NCBI RefSeq assembly: GCF_002210285.1
Contig: NZ_MWQE01000010.1
Coordinates: 62,001 to 126,000, forward strand
Reading direction: 5' to 3'
DNA from: Fibrobacter sp. UWR2
GTDB lineage: Bacteria > Fibrobacterota > Fibrobacteria > Fibrobacterales > Fibrobacteraceae
Length of the DNA stretch: 64,000 nucleotides
Shown piece by piece: positions 1 to 9,109 of the stretch. The number at the start of each line of letters is the position of its first letter. Positions within the stretch are counted from its first letter, which is position 1. The notes beneath the pieces were generated by a model, which worked only from the letters and a program-made list of their open reading frames with translations, was not told the origin of the DNA and did not search any database. The position numbers were made by a program, and so were the translations under genes.

Positions 1-120
1 TACCGCGACGCTAGTTTCTTGAACATATGGCAAGCAACGTTCCGTCTCGGGAACCAGGGCTCGTTCAAGACCGACAGCCTGGTCATCACCGTGCGCGCCC
101 CGTACAGTTACGGCGAGTAA
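1..120 (+). CDS. 3' end of a protein of unknown function (partial)
   Basis: The first 120 bases form an open frame of 39 codons ending in TAA at 118-120; the start lies before the window. The visible C-terminus alternates hydrophobic and polar residues (for example TDSLVITVRAPY), which suits a beta-sandwich or barrel strand in an exported protein, but no family is recognisable from so short a piece. Codon usage matches the neighbouring genes. It converges on the pectate lyase gene, whose stop lies only 15 bases away, with no obvious terminator between them. Confidence 0.6.
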   Translation, partial: YRDASFLNIWQATFRLGNQGSFKTDSLVITVRAPYSYGE

Positions 121-134
121 AAAAGGAACCGCAC

Positions 135-2807
135 CTAGAACATTACCCTGTAAGGGATTTGCCTGTCGAAACGGCGGCCCTTCAGGTCGCGATAATTTTT
201 ATGCGCAGCCCCGCGCATATCGGCAGGGCGTGCACGACGGAGGTCCTGAATCAGGGTCGTAGAATCTCCTGTCGCAGTCGTATCGCCCGCGACAACAGAT
301 GTTGTGTCGTTTTCGTCTTGTCCGCCCTGCGAAGCGTTCACGGCAAGTCCCTGCGTCACGCCGATGTAGCGGCTAAAGGTATCGCCCGCGTTGTCCTTCA
401 GCGTAAACTGCACGTAGTCCGCACCTGCAAAGCTGTCGGCGAGTTTCACCGTCAACCTGGAACCGCTCACGGTCGCCGTCACGCCGCTCGGGGCCGACAC
501 GGTGTAGGTTCCGCCGTCGTAACCGCGGGTAAACTGCGAAAGGTCTATCACTTGGGTTTCGCCCTTCGCGAAGGTGTAGTGCGCGCGGGCCATCCATTCC
601 AGGTAGCGTTCCAGTTCCGTCCAGCCATCGCCCAGGCGGTCCCTGTTCGCTTCGCTAAAGTCACCGCTCTTCGACTTCGGATTGTACCCGTACATATTTT
701 CCCACCAGTCCGGAAGCCCGTCCAAATCGCTATCGTAGTCGTCGGCCCGGATTTCGCTCGGGTAAGGCTCCCAGCCCTTGATGTTCGCCGTATCCTTCAC
801 GTCGGTTTCGCGGTCGGGAATGCCCGCCATGCCGCCCACGGAACCCTTCATGCTGTAGGTTCCGTTCTTGGTTTCGTTTATCACGCGGGTGTCGTGATTG
901 TCAAGTACCGGCATGCGCTGGCCCACATCGCTCAGCACATCCTTGTAGGCGGCCTTCGCGCTCTGGACAGTCGCATACGAGGCAAAGAAGGGCTTGCTGT
1001 TCCAGGGTTCCCAATCCAGCACCTGCCCGCCGGAAAGCGAATACTCGCGACCGCAATTGTCGTTGGTGCCGTCGCAGGTGAACGTGCCGCCCGCAGCCTC
1101 GAGAATATTGTTGTGGTAGTAATACGCCTGCGAGCCCTTGCCCGTACCTTCGAACTGCGCGCGCAATGTATAGCCGTGCAAGGTAGTGGCGGCGCCCTCC
1201 TTGTAGTAATTGCCCACGAAGTTCACCTCGTGCGCACCGCCATCGGTCACGCGACTCACCCAGTTATAGACAACGTTGTTGAATATGTCGAGGCGACCCG
1301 CGTAGTAGCCGTTCCCGTCGAGGCCACCGCCCAGGCTCCAGTTGCGGCCCGCATTATGCGCAAGCAGGTTGTGGTGGAAACTGCCGATATCACCGCCGAT
1401 AGTCGCCGCATACCCGTGTCCCGTCCCGACGGGATAATTCTGGTGGTCCGCAATGTTCAGCGCCTCCGAAATCAGTGTGCGCTGCAGCGTGAGGTTCTTG
1501 CCGCCTCGGCTACTGAAGGCTTCGTCAATCGTCCAGCTGATGCTCGCATGGTCCAATATGCTGTGGTCGCCGCCGGTGAGCCCCATGCCGTCGTAGGTGG
1601 CGCCGTAGCCCAGGCGCACGCGCATGAAGCGGATGACCATGTCCTTGCCCGTGAACCCAATGGGGGCACTCTTGATGGTAATACCCTTGCCGGGAGCCGT
1701 CTGCCCCGCAATCGTCACGTAATCCTGATTGCAGACCAAACGCGATTTCAGCTGGATCATTCCCGACACCTTGAACATGATGGTACGCGGGCCAATTTCT
1801 GCCGTGCACGCCTCGCGCAAGGAACCCGCACCGTCATCGTTCAGGTTCGTCACGTACACCACCTTGCCACCGCGGCCACCCAGGGCGTTGCGGCCATAAC
1901 CTTCGGCACCTTCGAACGCGACGCGGCCCGGCTTGAACGACCAGACATTCCCTGCTGTGACCGTTCCGTTCGCATCGACCTCATCTACGCGCCAGTAGTA
2001 TGTCTGGAGCGGAGTCGTACCGCTCACCTTATACGAACTGCCGGATTGTTCACCCTTGTAAACCGCAGTGCTCGAAGGCGTTGCCGCAAGCACAGCCGCC
2101 GAATCCGTCCCGAAATAGACGCGATGCTTTACGGCCGACTTCGCCGCCGTCCACGAAAGCGTCAGCGCCCCGCTTTCGTGCGGAGCGTGGTAATCCAGAT
2201 CCGCAGGCGAAGGCCCTGTCGCCTGTGCCGCCGCATTGGGCACGTTCAGCTCAAAGCCGTTCAGGGTAACCGTGCCCGTATTCAACTTTATCGCGGTCGA
2301 GGCACCCGTACCGCTTACATTAAAAGTCACGTAGGCAATCGCCGCCTCGCCTGTCGAGAGCGCACGATTCGTGGGCTTGACCGACGTCTGCTTCGAGTTG
2401 TTCACATAGACATCGATGCTGTTGCTTACCGCCGTCCCATCGACATTGTTCAGGTACAAAAGGAGGCTGTGCGTCCCTGCCGCAAGATTCGAGAAGGTGA
2501 GCGTAATCGCCCCGCCGCCTTCGACCATCACGCCGTCACACACAAGGCGCGCATAGCTCGGGGACTGCACCCCGGCCTTGTACCAGTTGGCCTTGAGGTT
2601 CGCGCTTCCGGCGACATTCACCTTCACGCCCGAAAGCGTCGTATCTTTCGAAGCGACACCCGAAACCACCCACGGCACATAATTCGGCTCGGTTACCTCG
2701 CTTGAATTACGGCCGCTCATGTCAAAATCGACCTTGATGACGGGCGATGCGGCAAAGGCAAGCGCCGCCGAGAGGCCCAATACGCGAATAGAGTTCAAAC
2801 ATCCCAT
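135..2807 (-). CDS. Secreted pectate lyase, PL1-like, with accessory domains and basic C-terminal tail
   Basis: Likely cleaves polygalacturonate by beta-elimination outside the cell. The ATG at 2807 is chosen over an upstream in-frame GTG (2828) because AAAGGAG sits six bases before it. The order is signal peptide (about 1-21), a beta-sandwich that may bind carbohydrate (about 25-190), a fibronectin-III-like domain (about 200-290), then the parallel beta-helix lyase from about residue 296, opening with AEGYGRNALGGRGG and TNLNDDGAGSLREA, a typical start for this PL1 group. A calcium-binding-like DSDLDGLPDWWE segment, an Ig-like domain, an Asp/Thr linker and an Arg-rich tail (RRARPADMRG onward) follow. 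It is the third of three minus-strand pectin-related genes. The lyase assignment is good; substrate (pectate versus pectin) is inferred. Confidence 0.88.
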   Translation of the reverse strand: MGCLNSIRVLGLSAALAFAASPVIKVDFDMSGRNSSEVTEPNYVPWVVSGVASKDTTLSGVKVNVAGSANLKANWYKAGVQSPSYARLVCDGVMVEGGGAITLTFSNLAAGTHSLLLYLNNVDGTAVSNSIDVYVNNSKQTSVKPTNRALSTGEAAIAYVTFNVSGTGASTAIKLNTGTVTLNGFELNVPNAAAQATGPSPADLDYHAPHESGALTLSWTAAKSAVKHRVYFGTDSAAVLAATPSSTAVYKGEQSGSSYKVSGTTPLQTYYWRVDEVDANGTVTAGNVWSFKPGRVAFEGAEGYGRNALGGRGGKVVYVTNLNDDGAGSLREACTAEIGPRTIMFKVSGMIQLKSRLVCNQDYVTIAGQTAPGKGITIKSAPIGFTGKDMVIRFMRVRLGYGATYDGMGLTGGDHSILDHASISWTIDEAFSSRGGKNLTLQRTLISEALNIADHQNYPVGTGHGYAATIGGDIGSFHHNLLAHNAGRNWSLGGGLDGNGYYAGRLDIFNNVVYNWVSRVTDGGAHEVNFVGNYYKEGAATTLHGYTLRAQFEGTGKGSQAYYYHNNILEAAGGTFTCDGTNDNCGREYSLSGGQVLDWEPWNSKPFFASYATVQSAKAAYKDVLSDVGQRMPVLDNHDTRVINETKNGTYSMKGSVGGMAGIPDRETDVKDTANIKGWEPYPSEIRADDYDSDLDGLPDWWENMYGYNPKSKSGDFSEANRDRLGDGWTELERYLEWMARAHYTFAKGETQVIDLSQFTRGYDGGTYTVSAPSGVTATVSGSRLTVKLADSFAGADYVQFTLKDNAGDTFSRYIGVTQGLAVNASQGGQDENDTTSVVAGDTTATGDSTTLIQDLRRARPADMRGAAHKNYRDLKGRRFDRQIPYRVMF

Positions 2808-2871
2808 ACATAACTCCTTTCTGCCCACAAAAATACCCTCGGATTTGCTCCGGGGGTAGGGTAAAAGAAAT

Positions 2872-2892
2872 TTCCAGTTGTCCGCGGACTAC
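2872..2892. promoter_or_regulatory. Candidate operator upstream of the PL1 gene
   Basis: A dyad GTTGTC-CGCG-GACTAC lies 65 bases before the PL1 ATG. A closely related 21-base segment (16 of 21 identical) lies at 5964-5984 upstream of the PL11 gene, where the dyad is perfect (GTTGTC-CATA-GACAAC). Conserved position and symmetry suggest a shared regulator site; this is inference from two copies. Confidence 0.35.
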
Positions 2893-2908
2893 GGCGGGCA
2901 CCTGCGGT

Positions 2909-2941
2909 GCAAAAAAAAACGCCCCGGCTTCCGCCGGGACG
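2909..2941 (-). terminator. Rho-independent terminator of the PL11 gene
   Basis: Read on the minus strand, a 9-bp GC-rich stem (arms at 2933-2941 and 2920-2928) with a GGAA loop is followed directly by nine T residues. It lies about 20 bases after the PL11 stop codon, so the downstream PL1 gene probably needs its own promoter in 2808-2908. Confidence 0.85.
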
Positions 2942-2959
2942 TATCGTTTAGTTAGGAAA

Positions 2960-5869
2960 CTACCGTTCGACTCTTACCTGCACCGCATTCTGCATCGTGC
3001 GACCATTGAACTTGACACGGACCATGTAGACGCCCTCGGGGAGAGCCCTGATTTCGCGGGACAAGTCAGACGCTCCTGCCGGAACATTTCTTGCAAGGCG
3101 CGCCACCTGGTGGCCAGTCATGTCAAAGAAATCCACCTGGGCATACCCCGATTCGCGGGCAATCAGCGTACCATCTGCAAGATTCAGGTGTATTCCGGCA
3201 GCAATGCGAATGTTACCTGCAAAGTCGTCTTCTGCGGTGTAATCGCCACGGGTAAGTCCCGTCGTTCCCGAAGAGTCTCCCGCGACTTCAGCGCTCAAGG
3301 TGTCTATCGCCGAGAGTTGCGTTGAATCCTCAAAAAGCACCACGCCTTCGACATCAAAACCGATCTGGTCGATGTTCGGTGCACCCGCCTCTTCCAGCGA
3401 TTTCAGATAAAGTACATTTAACCCCTTCTGGAGCGAAACACCCACCGAGACGCTATCCCAGGTATCCCAATCAACAGTGGGCTTGAACGTCAGCGAACCG
3501 ACCAGGTCTTCATTCATCTTCACCATAATGCGACGCGTATCCGTTTTGCCGTGGGCGTAGCGCAGCACCATCGTTGCATTCTTGTATTCCTTCGGCGAAA
3601 CCAGGTGGTAAATGCCGTAGCTATCGAGACTGTTTTCGAAATCGTAGAATCCCGTGCCGCGGAAATTCTCGTGGTTGTCGGCAAAGGCTCCCTTTGCATC
3701 GGTCGGTACCGCCGCCTCGATATCGCTCCGAACCATAAGAGGAGCAGGCCCCGATTCCACGACACTCAGGATGGTGAATTTTCCGTTGCGAGTCGCTTCG
3801 CCAAAGTCAGCATTCCCGCCTTTCGTCGTAATCGTATAGGTAAACTCGCCCTCGACATCGGGAGTCCCGCTAAAATAGAGCGATGATGTCGTCGCATTCC
3901 ACACGGCCGTCACGCCTGCCGGGAGCCCGTCAACATTCGCCCCGTCCGCATGCTGGATCACGAAGGTGAACGGGACAATCGAATCACCCTTCACAATCAC
4001 CTGGCTCGAACTACCTGCGCCCTGCTTGACAATCGCGGCCGCCTTCGGCGTGTTGTCGCCTATCAGCACGATGTCCGGCTTCGGGAACTTGCCCTTGTTG
4101 CCATGCAGCCAAAAGCCCAGATGCGGTGGCTGGTTGTAGGCGGTATTCTGCCAGCTCATGCCATTGCGGTAAACCGGGTCGTGCGCAAGCGTGTACATGC
4201 GATGTTCGGTAGGCGTGGTCGTCGTGTAAATGTAAAGCTTGGAGGCTCCATCGTGCAAGATGACTTCCTCGCGCCAGTCACCCAGAATGTCACCGCTGAA
4301 ATTCGGTGTCGCCTTGGTGGTATTGCAACTGTTGCCCTGCATCTGGAAAAGCGTATTGCTCTGTTGCTTTGCATGGTCCCACTTGCTGATGGTCGTATTG
4401 TCCAACAATTCGTCAAGCAGGTCACCATCCCAGTAGATACGGAAGTTGTAGGCGGGACGCTTGTCGGCCTTCCAGATTTTTCCCTTAGCCGTATAAGTGT
4501 TCCAGTTTGCAGCAGACCAGAGTTCATGTCCACGGCTGTTGGAATCGACGTCGCCCGCGACACCGCGCCCGTTATCGCCCGAACTGGTTTCGTAGAAAAG
4601 CACCTTGCCAGTACGTGCGTCGTGCAAGTTGTAGCCGTAGGGCTTTTCCTCGTGGACCTGCCAAACCTCGAGGCCGTCGTTGTCGGGGTCCAAATCGCCA
4701 AAGTGGATTGCATCACCATGACCGTAACCTACACGGTACATGAACTTGCCATCGTGATCGATAGCGCAGTTACCCTGCATGATTTCATCAAATCCGTCGC
4801 CATCCACGTCACCCGCCGAAAGGTTATGGTTTCCCTGCCCGTAGCATTCCTTGCCGCTCGTCGCCGAATTGTGGTACCAGCGCTGCGTCAGCGATTTTCC
4901 ATCCCAGTCGTAGGCCGTGAGCGCCATGCGCGTGTAATAGCCGCGCTGGAAAACCATGCTCGGTTTCTTGCCATCGAGATAGGCATTTGTCGCAAGGAAG
5001 CGGTCGACGCGGTTCCCGTAACTGTCGCCCCAGTTCTTTACCGTACCGCGCCCTGGATTATAGGCGACGGTCGCCATTTCAAGTCCCGTTTCGCCGTTGA
5101 AAACCGTGAGGTATTCGTCACCGGTCAGAATGTATCCACTCGAATTGCGGTAATCGCTGGTATGTGCCGCATTGGCCGCTGCGCCCTTGCTTAGGTACTT
5201 TCCGCTGGCATCCTTCGTTCCCGGCGCAGTCTTTACGGCAAGTTCCGCCTTGCCGTCGCCATCGTAGTCACCCACGAGCATCTGCGTGTAGTGCGCACCC
5301 GCGCGGATGTTTACGCCCAGATCGATGCGCCAAAGTTTTTTGCCGCTCATCTTGTAACAGTCAATGATGACGTTGCCCGTCTTTCCCTTCTGGGAATTGT
5401 CCTTGGAATTGCTCGGATCCCACTTGAGAACCAACTCGAACTCGCCATCACCATCCACATCGCCCACGGCAATATCGTTGGGACTGTAGGTGTAGTCGCT
5501 ACCGCCTGCAGGCCTGTCCAGGTTCACTGTCAAAAACTGCTCGCCCCACACGGGTACGGCATCGTCAGATGCAAGTTCCTTGCCGTTTATGACAGCCTTT
5601 ACGGAATACCTGCTCGAGGCCGTCCCTTTCGCGTCGGTATAGTTGCTCGCCTGTGTCCCGCTGAGGCTCGCGATTTTCTCGCCATCGCGGTACAGGTTAA
5701 AGCCCGTCTCGGAGCCCTCGGTCCCGAGGACGCGCCAGCTGAGGAACACGCCCCCGCCGGTCTTAACCGCCACAAGCCCGCGGTTCAGCCATTCCATCTG
5801 GCGAGCCGCCTGCGACATGCCCACTCCAAGCGCGAGCGAAAGCCCAAACATCCACAACTTTTTCATCAT
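2960..5869 (-). CDS. Secreted rhamnogalacturonan lyase, family PL11, with sorting-like C-terminus
   Basis: Endolyase acting on the rhamnose-galacturonate backbone of pectin (RG-I). The start is the ATG at 5869, six residues from a strong AAAGGATTGG ribosome site; the frame extends further upstream without a start signal. A signal peptide (about 1-21) is followed by the PL11 eight-bladed propeller (about 24-610) with repeated calcium loops (GDVDGDGEFEL, GDYDGDGKAEL, GDVDGDGFDEI, GDVDSNSRGHEL), which are diagnostic of YesW/YesX relatives. Then come an Ig-like segment, a CBM-like beta-sandwich (about 740-870) and a C-terminal module of about 75 residues ending ALPEGVYMVRVKFNGRTM, resembling type IX secretion sorting domains. 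It sits between GH43 and PL1 genes on the same strand. Confidence 0.93.
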   Translation of the reverse strand: MMKKLWMFGLSLALGVGMSQAARQMEWLNRGLVAVKTGGGVFLSWRVLGTEGSETGFNLYRDGEKIASLSGTQASNYTDAKGTASSRYSVKAVINGKELASDDAVPVWGEQFLTVNLDRPAGGSDYTYSPNDIAVGDVDGDGEFELVLKWDPSNSKDNSQKGKTGNVIIDCYKMSGKKLWRIDLGVNIRAGAHYTQMLVGDYDGDGKAELAVKTAPGTKDASGKYLSKGAAANAAHTSDYRNSSGYILTGDEYLTVFNGETGLEMATVAYNPGRGTVKNWGDSYGNRVDRFLATNAYLDGKKPSMVFQRGYYTRMALTAYDWDGKSLTQRWYHNSATSGKECYGQGNHNLSAGDVDGDGFDEIMQGNCAIDHDGKFMYRVGYGHGDAIHFGDLDPDNDGLEVWQVHEEKPYGYNLHDARTGKVLFYETSSGDNGRGVAGDVDSNSRGHELWSAANWNTYTAKGKIWKADKRPAYNFRIYWDGDLLDELLDNTTISKWDHAKQQSNTLFQMQGNSCNTTKATPNFSGDILGDWREEVILHDGASKLYIYTTTTPTEHRMYTLAHDPVYRNGMSWQNTAYNQPPHLGFWLHGNKGKFPKPDIVLIGDNTPKAAAIVKQGAGSSSQVIVKGDSIVPFTFVIQHADGANVDGLPAGVTAVWNATTSSLYFSGTPDVEGEFTYTITTKGGNADFGEATRNGKFTILSVVESGPAPLMVRSDIEAAVPTDAKGAFADNHENFRGTGFYDFENSLDSYGIYHLVSPKEYKNATMVLRYAHGKTDTRRIMVKMNEDLVGSLTFKPTVDWDTWDSVSVGVSLQKGLNVLYLKSLEEAGAPNIDQIGFDVEGVVLFEDSTQLSAIDTLSAEVAGDSSGTTGLTRGDYTAEDDFAGNIRIAAGIHLNLADGTLIARESGYAQVDFFDMTGHQVARLARNVPAGASDLSREIRALPEGVYMVRVKFNGRTMQNAVQVRVER

Positions 5870-5963
5870 CCAATCCTTTCTTTGAATTACAGGCCCCGCA
5901 CCACCGGGAACCTGCACCTATAATATATCTCCGGCACTCCAAATAGTACCTTCACCACCACAC

Positions 5964-5984
5964 TTCCGGTTGTCCATAGACAAC
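5964..5984. promoter_or_regulatory. Candidate operator upstream of the PL11 gene
   Basis: Perfect 6-bp inverted repeat GTTGTC-CATA-GACAAC, 95 bases before the PL11 ATG, sharing 16 of 21 positions with 2872-2892 upstream of the PL1 gene. It is followed by a run of GGAGACAAG-like repeats. Function is inferred. Confidence 0.35.
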
Positions 5985-6011
5985 GGAGACAAGGGAGACA
6001 AGTTTCTTCGT

Positions 6012-6026
6012 GGGCACCTGCGGTGC
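6012..6026. repeat. Repeated 15-bp hairpin element GGGCACCTGCGGTGC (second copy at 2896-2910)
   Basis: The sequence GGGCACCTGCGGTGC occurs identically at 2896-2910 and 6012-6026, each time in the gap between two minus-strand pectin genes. It folds as GCACC-TGC-GGTGC. The copy here is followed on the plus strand by TTTTTG, which resembles a terminator, but no plus-strand gene needs one; it lies just after the stop of the GH43 gene. Confidence 0.5.
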
Positions 6027-6032
6027 TTTTTG

Positions 6033-8942
6033 TTACTTCGCAAAAACGGGCTGTCGGGCCTTGCGCAAACGCATTTCCTTTACCCGCGGGCTGTCCGCAG
6101 TTCCCAACAGGCGACCGCGCACATCGTAAACCTTCGCGCCACGCATATCCTGCAGGCTGCGTCCCGTTTCAACGCCATTGCGAACCGCAAACGACGTGGT
6201 CGAAGAATCAGGATCTTCCACCTGGATTTGCGTGCCGTCGCCTGCCACGCTATTCACGGAAACCGAAAGCAGGTCGACCACACTCTTCTCACAAGTAAAC
6301 CCGAGCGACATCTCGGCAGTCGATGCGCCCCTGTTTACCGCCTTGTAGTGATACGCCTTGCCATCTTGCGCCGTGATGCGGGCCGAGTAGGTAACGACAT
6401 CCTTTTCGCGCGAGACATCCATCACCACTTCGGCGTTGCGCATGATGCCAGCGAAATCGTCCCAGTTCCAGTCGAAATCGTAATAGAACGTCCCCGCGTT
6501 ATCCATCGCAAAGGCATCGGCACGCAACAGCGTCGTCGCCCCGCCGGCAGTCGCACGCACAATGTAATTGTCCCAGTTGTTCACCTTGTTCGCATCGGCA
6601 AGCCCGTAAACCGGCTTGTTCCCGTAATTCATAAAGCGGAATGTTGCGCTAAAGTCGCCCGAGACCTTGTATTCAGCCGTCTTCTGCGCATTGAACGCTA
6701 CATTGTATTCGCCACCGTCGTTTATCGTACCCGCCATGATGCGATTTTCAAGTGCTCCGTAGGCAACGCGGCTCAACTCGAGCGACGCCGCGTCGGCACC
6801 GAGCAATATTTCGTAATCGCCAACCGGTGTCCCCGTAGCCGTAACCGCATACACTAGCGAGTCGGATCCATCCTTCGCCGCACCGCGCAAGAACGCATAC
6901 ACATTTATCAGGTAGCCGTCCTTTTCTGCACGCAGGCGGACTTTTGCACCGTCGTACATCTTCTTGAAGGCATCCCAGTTTTCACCCCAGGCATTCCAGT
7001 AGTGCACCGTATTTTCGCCACCGAGCGTTTCCACGGAATAGCCGTCGGCACGCAGGTACCACATGTCGCCACCGTTCCTAAAGACGAGCACCCAGTTGTT
7101 CCAGTTTTCGGCTCCACTCTTTACCTTGTTCCTGAATTCAAATTCCGCGACAAAGTTTCCACTTACCTTCACGGACTCAAATTCGTCATAGGCATCCCAT
7201 GCCGTGCTAAAGTCCTTTTTCCCAACAACCTTCACGCTGTCGCCGTAATAGCGGGCATCCTGCAGCACTTCGGTTTTCGGCACACGGTAACCCCAGAAGG
7301 CACGGTTCCCCGCCTTGTTCATCGCCGAGAACGTAAGCGTCCGCTTGCTCATATCGTTCTGCAACTGGTCAAGCACCACGCCCTCATAGACAGTTCCACC
7401 CAGAGTGAGCGTCACATAGCTCCGGCCCTTCGCATAGTCGTAATCCCAGGTTCCCGTGTAGGCGCCTGTTACCGTACCGTCGGCATTGAGCTGCATGTTC
7501 TGTTCCTGGTTCACCGCCACGGAATCTTCCCAGGTCTGCGGGTTGTTCCTGGGCGGGTTATGCATAATCACCTTGTACGGGCCCGCGATATCGCTGCGGT
7601 CGAGCGCACGCGCCGGTAGCCCGTAACCCTCGTGATACTCGAAAGGTGCCGCCACAATCCAGCCCATCCTGTTAAAGAACAGCTGGTGAGTCTCGACATT
7701 GTGCCAACCCGTATGGTTGTTGAACTTGCGGTGATAAACCAGGTACATACCGCCATCGTCGTCGCGCAACAGCGAATTGTGCCCATCCGCAATTTCGGCC
7801 CGGTCTTCGGCCCAGAAACTCCAGCGGTAATTCGCGACAATCGGGAAACCGCGGTCGGTATTGCCCCAATAGTTCAGGATAAACTTTTCAAAAATCGCAG
7901 GAGTCCCATCCACATCGACATAGGGCCCCTTCACGTCCTTGCTGCGGAACACACGCATGGTGTAGCCGCCCTCGGGCGAATAGAACCCGTAACTCACGAA
8001 CAAGTAGTAGTAGCCATTGCCGTCCGCATCCTTGAAATACTGGATGTACGAGCCCTCGCCACTCACATAATAACCGCCACCCACGTGGATACCCATGTAA
8101 GGGTCCTCGAGCATCGAAGTCCCGCTCCACTTGGCCGCGCCGTTGTTCCCGTACTTGTACGAATAGTCCCTGAGACCGGAAGACTCATCGAGCTTGACCA
8201 GGAAAAGCCCGCCGCTCCACGAACCGTACAGGAGCCACAGGTTTCCGTCCTCGTCGTAGAACACGTTCGGGTCGATGCAGCTGGAACCATAGCCGCCATC
8301 CCACTTGCCCAAATTAGTGACACCGTTGTTCGCGATATAGTAACGCTCGTCGATTGTCGAAGAACCCGTCACCTTCGCGTAGTCGGCATTGGCGGCAGAA
8401 CCCGCCGTCTGCTTGTCCATCCCGCCGTAGACGACCGCACCCTTGTACTCGTACGGCCCCTCGATCTTGTCGGATGTCAGGAGCACAATGGAACTTTTCC
8501 AGTCCTCGCCCGCCATCGAAAAGTACAGGCACCACTTTTTCAGCTTCTTGTTCCACACGATATCGGGCGCCCACAGGTTCCCCTTGGCGGTCGCGGAATT
8601 CGTATGTTCCGCATAGTCGGCTTCCGCCTTGAACACGCTGTAGTAATCGTCCCTGGCCTCGTTGCCAGTGACATACACCGTGCCGCCCCTCGAAAGCTGC
8701 GGCGTAAACGGGGTCCAGTCCAGCATATCGCGGGAATATGCCGCCCCGTTCATGGTCCCGAATATGTAATAATACTTCGTCCGCGACTTGGCCGCATCGT
8801 TTTCAGGATACGAATTCCCGCCCGCGTCCTTATAGACCACAATGACGGAAGGATCGTGAACGGCGACCGAGGCCGCAAATGCGGCAACAGCCGCGAGAGA
8901 TAAGGCGACACACGCCGCCCTGAATGTTTCCAATACACCCAT
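6033..8942 (-). CDS. Secreted GH43 arabinanase-like enzyme with GH43_C domain and two tandem accessory modules
   Basis: Probably an endo-acting alpha-1,5-L-arabinanase that trims pectic arabinan. AAAGGAG precedes the ATG. After a signal peptide (about 1-24) the five-bladed GH43 propeller begins with HDPS (Asp30, the expected catalytic base); IDPNVFYDEDG and MLEDPYMG follow, and the latter contributes a likely catalytic Glu. A beta-barrel region around 445-565 (ending FWGYRVPK) matches the C-terminal domain seen in GH43 subfamily 4 arabinanases. Two further regions (about 570-730 and 730-900) share the pattern NWxN[WY]-x-LRAD-x-NWD[AD]F and look like an internal duplication, perhaps carbohydrate-binding. 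The protein ends in an Arg/Lys-rich tail (VRGRLLGT to RKARQPVFAK). First of three same-strand pectinolytic genes. Confidence 0.9.
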   Translation of the reverse strand: MGVLETFRAACVALSLAAVAAFAASVAVHDPSVIVVYKDAGGNSYPENDAAKSRTKYYYIFGTMNGAAYSRDMLDWTPFTPQLSRGGTVYVTGNEARDDYYSVFKAEADYAEHTNSATAKGNLWAPDIVWNKKLKKWCLYFSMAGEDWKSSIVLLTSDKIEGPYEYKGAVVYGGMDKQTAGSAANADYAKVTGSSTIDERYYIANNGVTNLGKWDGGYGSSCIDPNVFYDEDGNLWLLYGSWSGGLFLVKLDESSGLRDYSYKYGNNGAAKWSGTSMLEDPYMGIHVGGGYYVSGEGSYIQYFKDADGNGYYYLFVSYGFYSPEGGYTMRVFRSKDVKGPYVDVDGTPAIFEKFILNYWGNTDRGFPIVANYRWSFWAEDRAEIADGHNSLLRDDDGGMYLVYHRKFNNHTGWHNVETHQLFFNRMGWIVAAPFEYHEGYGLPARALDRSDIAGPYKVIMHNPPRNNPQTWEDSVAVNQEQNMQLNADGTVTGAYTGTWDYDYAKGRSYVTLTLGGTVYEGVVLDQLQNDMSKRTLTFSAMNKAGNRAFWGYRVPKTEVLQDARYYGDSVKVVGKKDFSTAWDAYDEFESVKVSGNFVAEFEFRNKVKSGAENWNNWVLVFRNGGDMWYLRADGYSVETLGGENTVHYWNAWGENWDAFKKMYDGAKVRLRAEKDGYLINVYAFLRGAAKDGSDSLVYAVTATGTPVGDYEILLGADAASLELSRVAYGALENRIMAGTINDGGEYNVAFNAQKTAEYKVSGDFSATFRFMNYGNKPVYGLADANKVNNWDNYIVRATAGGATTLLRADAFAMDNAGTFYYDFDWNWDDFAGIMRNAEVVMDVSREKDVVTYSARITAQDGKAYHYKAVNRGASTAEMSLGFTCEKSVVDLLSVSVNSVAGDGTQIQVEDPDSSTTSFAVRNGVETGRSLQDMRGAKVYDVRGRLLGTADSPRVKEMRLRKARQPVFAK

Positions 8943-9109
8943 ACCACACTCCTTTCCAGAGAATATATAAAAAATCTACACTTTTTGCAATTAAAAGTCA
9001 ATAGTTTTACAATATTTTAGAATAATATGATGAGATTTTAACAACGTTTTACTTAAAAAAAAGTCCACATTTTGCAAGATGTGCCACGAAAGGCGCCTTA
9101 AGCGCCCAT
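8943..9109. other. AT-rich upstream region of the GH43 gene
   Basis: This AT-rich stretch must carry the GH43 promoter. AT-rich tracts are obvious but no confident -35/-10 pair stands out. At 9087-9101 a hairpin GGCGC-CTTAA-GCGCC is followed on the minus strand by TTTCGT and may end the short minus-strand frame at 9110-9307. The operator-like dyad seen before PL1 and PL11 is absent here. Confidence 0.4.

Noticed and set aside
27-2705. An 892-codon plus-strand open frame opposite the PL1 gene
   Set aside because: It mirrors the PL1 coding sequence; its translation is rich in Arg, His and Val with no domain or start signal. High GC at third positions creates such antisense frames here.
3950-5194. 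Long plus-strand open frame opposite the PL11 gene
   Set aside because: Shadow of the PL11 gene; no ribosome site, no recognisable domain, and the real gene has clear calcium-binding repeats.
7632-8903. Long plus-strand open frame opposite the GH43 gene
   Set aside because: Antisense artefact of the GH43 coding sequence with Arg/Val/His-biased translation.
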